Shown here one piece after another: positions 61,701-64,000 of a DNA stretch of 64,000 bases. This DNA comes from Chondrilla cf. caribensis (lineage: Eukaryota > Porifera > Demospongiae > Chondrillida > Chondrillidae), in assembly GCA_964020155.1 (NCBI GenBank), contig OZ026553.1, forward strand, positions 5,395,009-5,459,008, written 5' to 3'. Numbering within the stretch: position 1 is the stretch's first letter; each line of letters starts with the position of its first letter. The notes under the pieces are model-generated. The model searched no databases. It saw nothing but the letters and a program-made list of their open reading frames with translations, and was not told the origin of the DNA. The position numbers and the translations under genes are program-made.

Positions 61701-63934
61701 GGGGTCCTTCCAATCCTGGAAAGGCAGCTCCCTGGATCAGATGGAGATTACGAACTGGTCGAGGTAGCATTTGATCGACTGCCAAGTCAGTCCCTCGGAG
61801 GCTAGCGCAGTGGCAAAACTCTCCTTCCAGCTGGCTGAGAGCCAATTGGGTTGCTGGTGGAGAAATATACCTAGCAGGGGACATGGTATGGGATCGGGCA
61901 GGTTGCTGGCCTGGGGGACCTGCACAAAAAGGGAAGGGAGATCATTGCAGCGAATGGCATCCGCCGCCACATTTAAGGAGCCCACTATGTGGGAGGCCTT
62001 AAACTGGAATGAGAACTCCATTGCCAATAGAGCCAATCCCCGCAAAAGATGCATCACTAACGGCTCTTTGCTGCACCAAGCAGTGATAGCATGTACAACG
62101 GCTTCATTATCGCACCTAAAGTGGACACATTTTGATTTCCATGTCCGTCCCCCTGCCGATAGCACAATGGGGAGGAGCTCTTTTGCTGTGATATTCACCA
62201 ATGCCCAAGTGTCAGGCCATTGACCCTGGATCCAGTAGGAGTCCTAAATGGCACCAAACCCCAGGAGCCAGAGGCATCCGAGTGTACCAGGATGTCTGGG
62301 GTGGCTCTGGGGTGGCAAGCCTGATGGGTGTGAGGGCACATACTCCATTCCAGCGAGGACAGAACATAGACCACCATTGCAGATCTGACCGAAATTCTCT
62401 GTTAAAGCGGAGGTGATGGTGTAGCTCTGCCGCAGTGGTAGAGAGATCGATCATCCTACGGAGAAACTGCTGCTGAGGCATGTTCGAGCACCCCTAAGCT
62501 TTTTGTTGCCCCATGTGTGCAGAAGAGATTTTAGCCGCTCAAGCTTGTCGGATGGGAGGCGGGCAGTGAGGTGAACTGTGTCCAGTTCAATGTCTAGGAA
62601 ACAGGGGCAGGTTGCTGGGCCCTCCACCTAATTCGGGGCAACTGGCACTCCTAGTGACTCCCATATGGTTAAGGCCGTGGATAGTACGTGGCCTTTGACA
62701 CTGGATAAATAGAACCACTAAGTCGAGCTTGTGAGGCAGCGTCTGCTTAGGCTGGGATCTCTGCAGAGAATGATGTGAACGACTCACGTGGCTACTATAC
62801 TACTGCCTGATAAAAGAAAGCGGTGTGCGGCCCTCATTGTTATAGATGTTATCTCGCTGCACAATTAGCACTAAGCACCAGCCCTTGCTATTCACCTGAG
62901 GGCCAGTATTACACATAACGCATAGGCATTTAAGCTCTCTGCTCCGGTATGCATATTTGGTTGATTCACTGGGAATCACAGCACACCCTCAGCAACTCTA
63001 AGTGCACCTACCCCATCCAGTCATGTTAACTTCATTTATAGGATATAAATGACATTAGAATACTGGTACATTTGTTGCTCATTGCAGAGGATTACAACGA
63101 CCTTCAAACCTGCTTTACTTTCCCTTGAAACTGAACACAAAGACCTACAAAGAAAAGTAGTCAGCAGTAAGGAGGTGATTCATCGGAAGGAGCAAGAAAT
63201 CATTAAACTAAAGGTACTTGACAAGGTGTAGTTGTGCTCATTGCTGTCTTGTTCACTGGTGAGTTGTTGGTTCAGAGGTCAAAGGACACTCTCAGTGTTG
63301 AGGTACAAGAGAAAGAGAGAGAACTAGCCAAACTGAAGAAGAAACTAGAAGCAGAGATAGCAAGCAGAGAAGAAAACCAGCAGAGGATGAAGGAATACAA
63401 GGTATTCTATTGTGTCCAGTACTGGTGGTGCAGTGTGTCCAGTACTGGTGGTGTAGTGTATCCAGTACTGGTGATGTAGTGTGTCCAGTACTGGTGGTGT
63501 AGTGTGTCCAGTACTGGTGGTGCAGTGTATCCAGTACTGGTGATGTAGTATGTCCAGTACTGGTGGTGTAGTGTGTCCAGTACTGGTGGTGTAGTGTGTC
63601 CAGTACTGGTGGTGCCATGTGTCCAGTACTGGTGGGCAGTGTGTCCAGTACTGGTGGTGCAGTGTGTCCAGTACTGGTGGTGCAGTGTGTCCGGTACTGG
63701 TGGTTTAGTGTGTCCAGTATTGGTGGTGCAGTGTGTCCAGTACTGGTGGTGCAGTGTGTCCAGTACTGGTGGTGTAGTGTGTCCAGTTGTACTTGTGTGT
63801 TGACACTCCCACTGTAGGCCACTAGTGAGAAGATGGAGAGGTTGGCTGGAACACTGCAGAGTGAACTCAGTGAACTGACTCAACTTTTAACTGAACAAGA
63901 AGCTAGTGTTACAGCAAAGCAGGAGGAACTGAAG
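55795..63934 (+). CDS. TKL-like kinase with DFV motif and coiled-coil tail (3' partial)
   Basis: Exons: 55795-55812 (MAGYFQ), 57461-58525 (kinase, 355 codons), then coiled-coil exons 58697-58747, 59840-59935, 60018-60146, 63088-63213, 63276-63401 and 63818-63934; the gene continues beyond the window. All are multiples of three. The kinase has GEGAFAKVYRG, CAVKVF, HGDLRSPNVLL with Asp and Asn kept, but KVADFVLARHV where DFG should be, then LPPEAF and VDVFCFG. DFG glycine to valine is expected to weaken or alter activity, so this may be a pseudokinase or an unusual active kinase. It is paralogous to the kinase at 118-1086 (shared MIYLHSQHIVHGDL). Tail helices: KIRRDNYELRESLERHLHL and VEVQEKERELAKLKKKLEAE. 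Probably cytosolic signalling; substrate unknown. Confidence 0.83.
56718..57023 (+). pseudogene. Truncated duplicate of the kinase first coding exon
   Basis: A proper acceptor (cctgtag) is followed by KIKGYFGPGPVDLKQT, then LDPKTVEVLF, GEGAFAKVF and CVVKVFRED, closely matching the real exon at 57461. Similarity stops after NKQVED, at about codon 75; the frame then runs on without kinase motifs to TAA at 57021-57023. Used as an alternative exon it would give a protein of about 107 residues with only the glycine loop and ATP lysine. More likely it is a failed tandem exon copy. Confidence 0.75.
58945..59485. repeat. 30-bp minisatellite, about 18 copies
   Basis: Unit ACCTAGTACCTTGTACAATGTACACATGAC with CGTG/CATG variants, in the kinase-gene intron after exon 58697-58747. 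The period is a multiple of three, so periodic open frames appear on both strands. Confidence 0.96.
60780..62830 (-). mobile_element. Decayed DIRS-type tyrosine-recombinase retrotransposon
   Basis: On the minus strand, in order: end of reverse transcriptase (CFLDIELDTVHLTARLPSDK, near 62600-62530), the connecting LRFNREFRSDLQWW segment, an RNase H-like part with AKELLPIVLSAG, CDNEAVVHAI and SHIVGSLNVAADAI (62201-61900), and a tyrosine recombinase ending SFRIGAATTAALAGVQANM and TLGCWQSS (near 60940-60850). The recombinase signature has Asn where the catalytic His is expected and GCW in place of GRW. Several stops and frameshifts, and a foldback insertion at 61276-61395. The 5' RT portion is missing and termini were not identified. 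It sits antisense in a kinase-gene intron (60147-63087). Confidence 0.82.
61276..61395. repeat. 120-bp foldback element inside the DIRS copy
   Basis: Near-palindrome: TGGTTAAGACATGG...CATTATGACATATAAAATAC on the left and its inverse on the right, meeting around CCCTCGGGTGCTTCGCACCC. The arms are about 58 bp with a few mismatches. It separates two parts of the DIRS recombinase, so it inserted after the retrotransposon. No coding capacity. Confidence 0.85.
63412..63790. repeat. 23-bp minisatellite, about 16 copies
   Basis: Unit CCAGTACTGGTGGTGTAGTGTGT, beginning directly after the donor of exon 63276-63401 and ending about 27 bp before the acceptor of exon 63818-63934. It fills almost the whole intron. 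Confidence 0.95.
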
Positions 63935-64000
63935 GTAATTTAAGTTCACTTTCACACCCATGCTGTGTAGATTGCTACTATTTGGGTACATCTTTTCCCG

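Noticed and set aside
61771..62223. 150-codon plus-strand frame
   Set aside because: Shadow of the antisense DIRS RNase H region, which carries the recognisable motifs.

Overview
This is a eukaryotic, intron-rich animal window. Conserved animal genes (SNRNP70/U1-70K and ITFG2) sit among expanded families of CARD proteins and TKL-like kinases whose catalytic loop reads HGDL. Introns are short, and micro- and minisatellites are very abundant. Together these suggest an early-branching invertebrate, most likely a demosponge; this is inference, since no species marker was seen.

Layout. 118-10370 (+): a kinase gene, open at its 5' end, with about 28 small coiled-coil exons and an unrecognised C-terminal domain; all 30 exons are multiples of three and join in phase 0. 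10800-28190: three tandem CARD-gene units (A broken, B and C intact). Each unit is followed by the 3' end of SNRNP70: remnants after A and B, the real gene after C. A retroelement fragment and an ISL2EU/Harbinger-like element have inserted here. 28188-31657 (-): SNRNP70. 31766-43608 (-): ITFG2, with a small secreted-protein gene (35555-37960, +) in one of its introns. 44450-48609 (+): an 18-exon gene joining an OTU-like protease, a PHD-like finger and a Ulp1-type protease. 49918-52300 (-) and 52380-54695 (+): two CARD/coiled-coil genes starting head to head 79 bp apart. 55795-63934 (+): a second kinase/coiled-coil gene that runs off the window. It has DFV in place of DFG, an aborted duplicate kinase exon, and a decayed DIRS-type retrotransposon in an intron.

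Working together (inference). Five CARD loci (four intact) share the order CARD, about 240-300 aa unnamed domain, then usually coiled coils. Two kinases carry long coiled-coil tails. The locus therefore looks like a cluster of oligomerising signalling adaptors and kinases, of the innate-immunity or cell-death type, that grew by tandem duplication. The coiled coils could pair kinases with adaptors, but the sequence does not prove this. SNRNP70 and ITFG2 are housekeeping genes embedded in the cluster.

Exon boundaries were read by eye from GT/AG sites and frame continuity. No search or transcript data were available.
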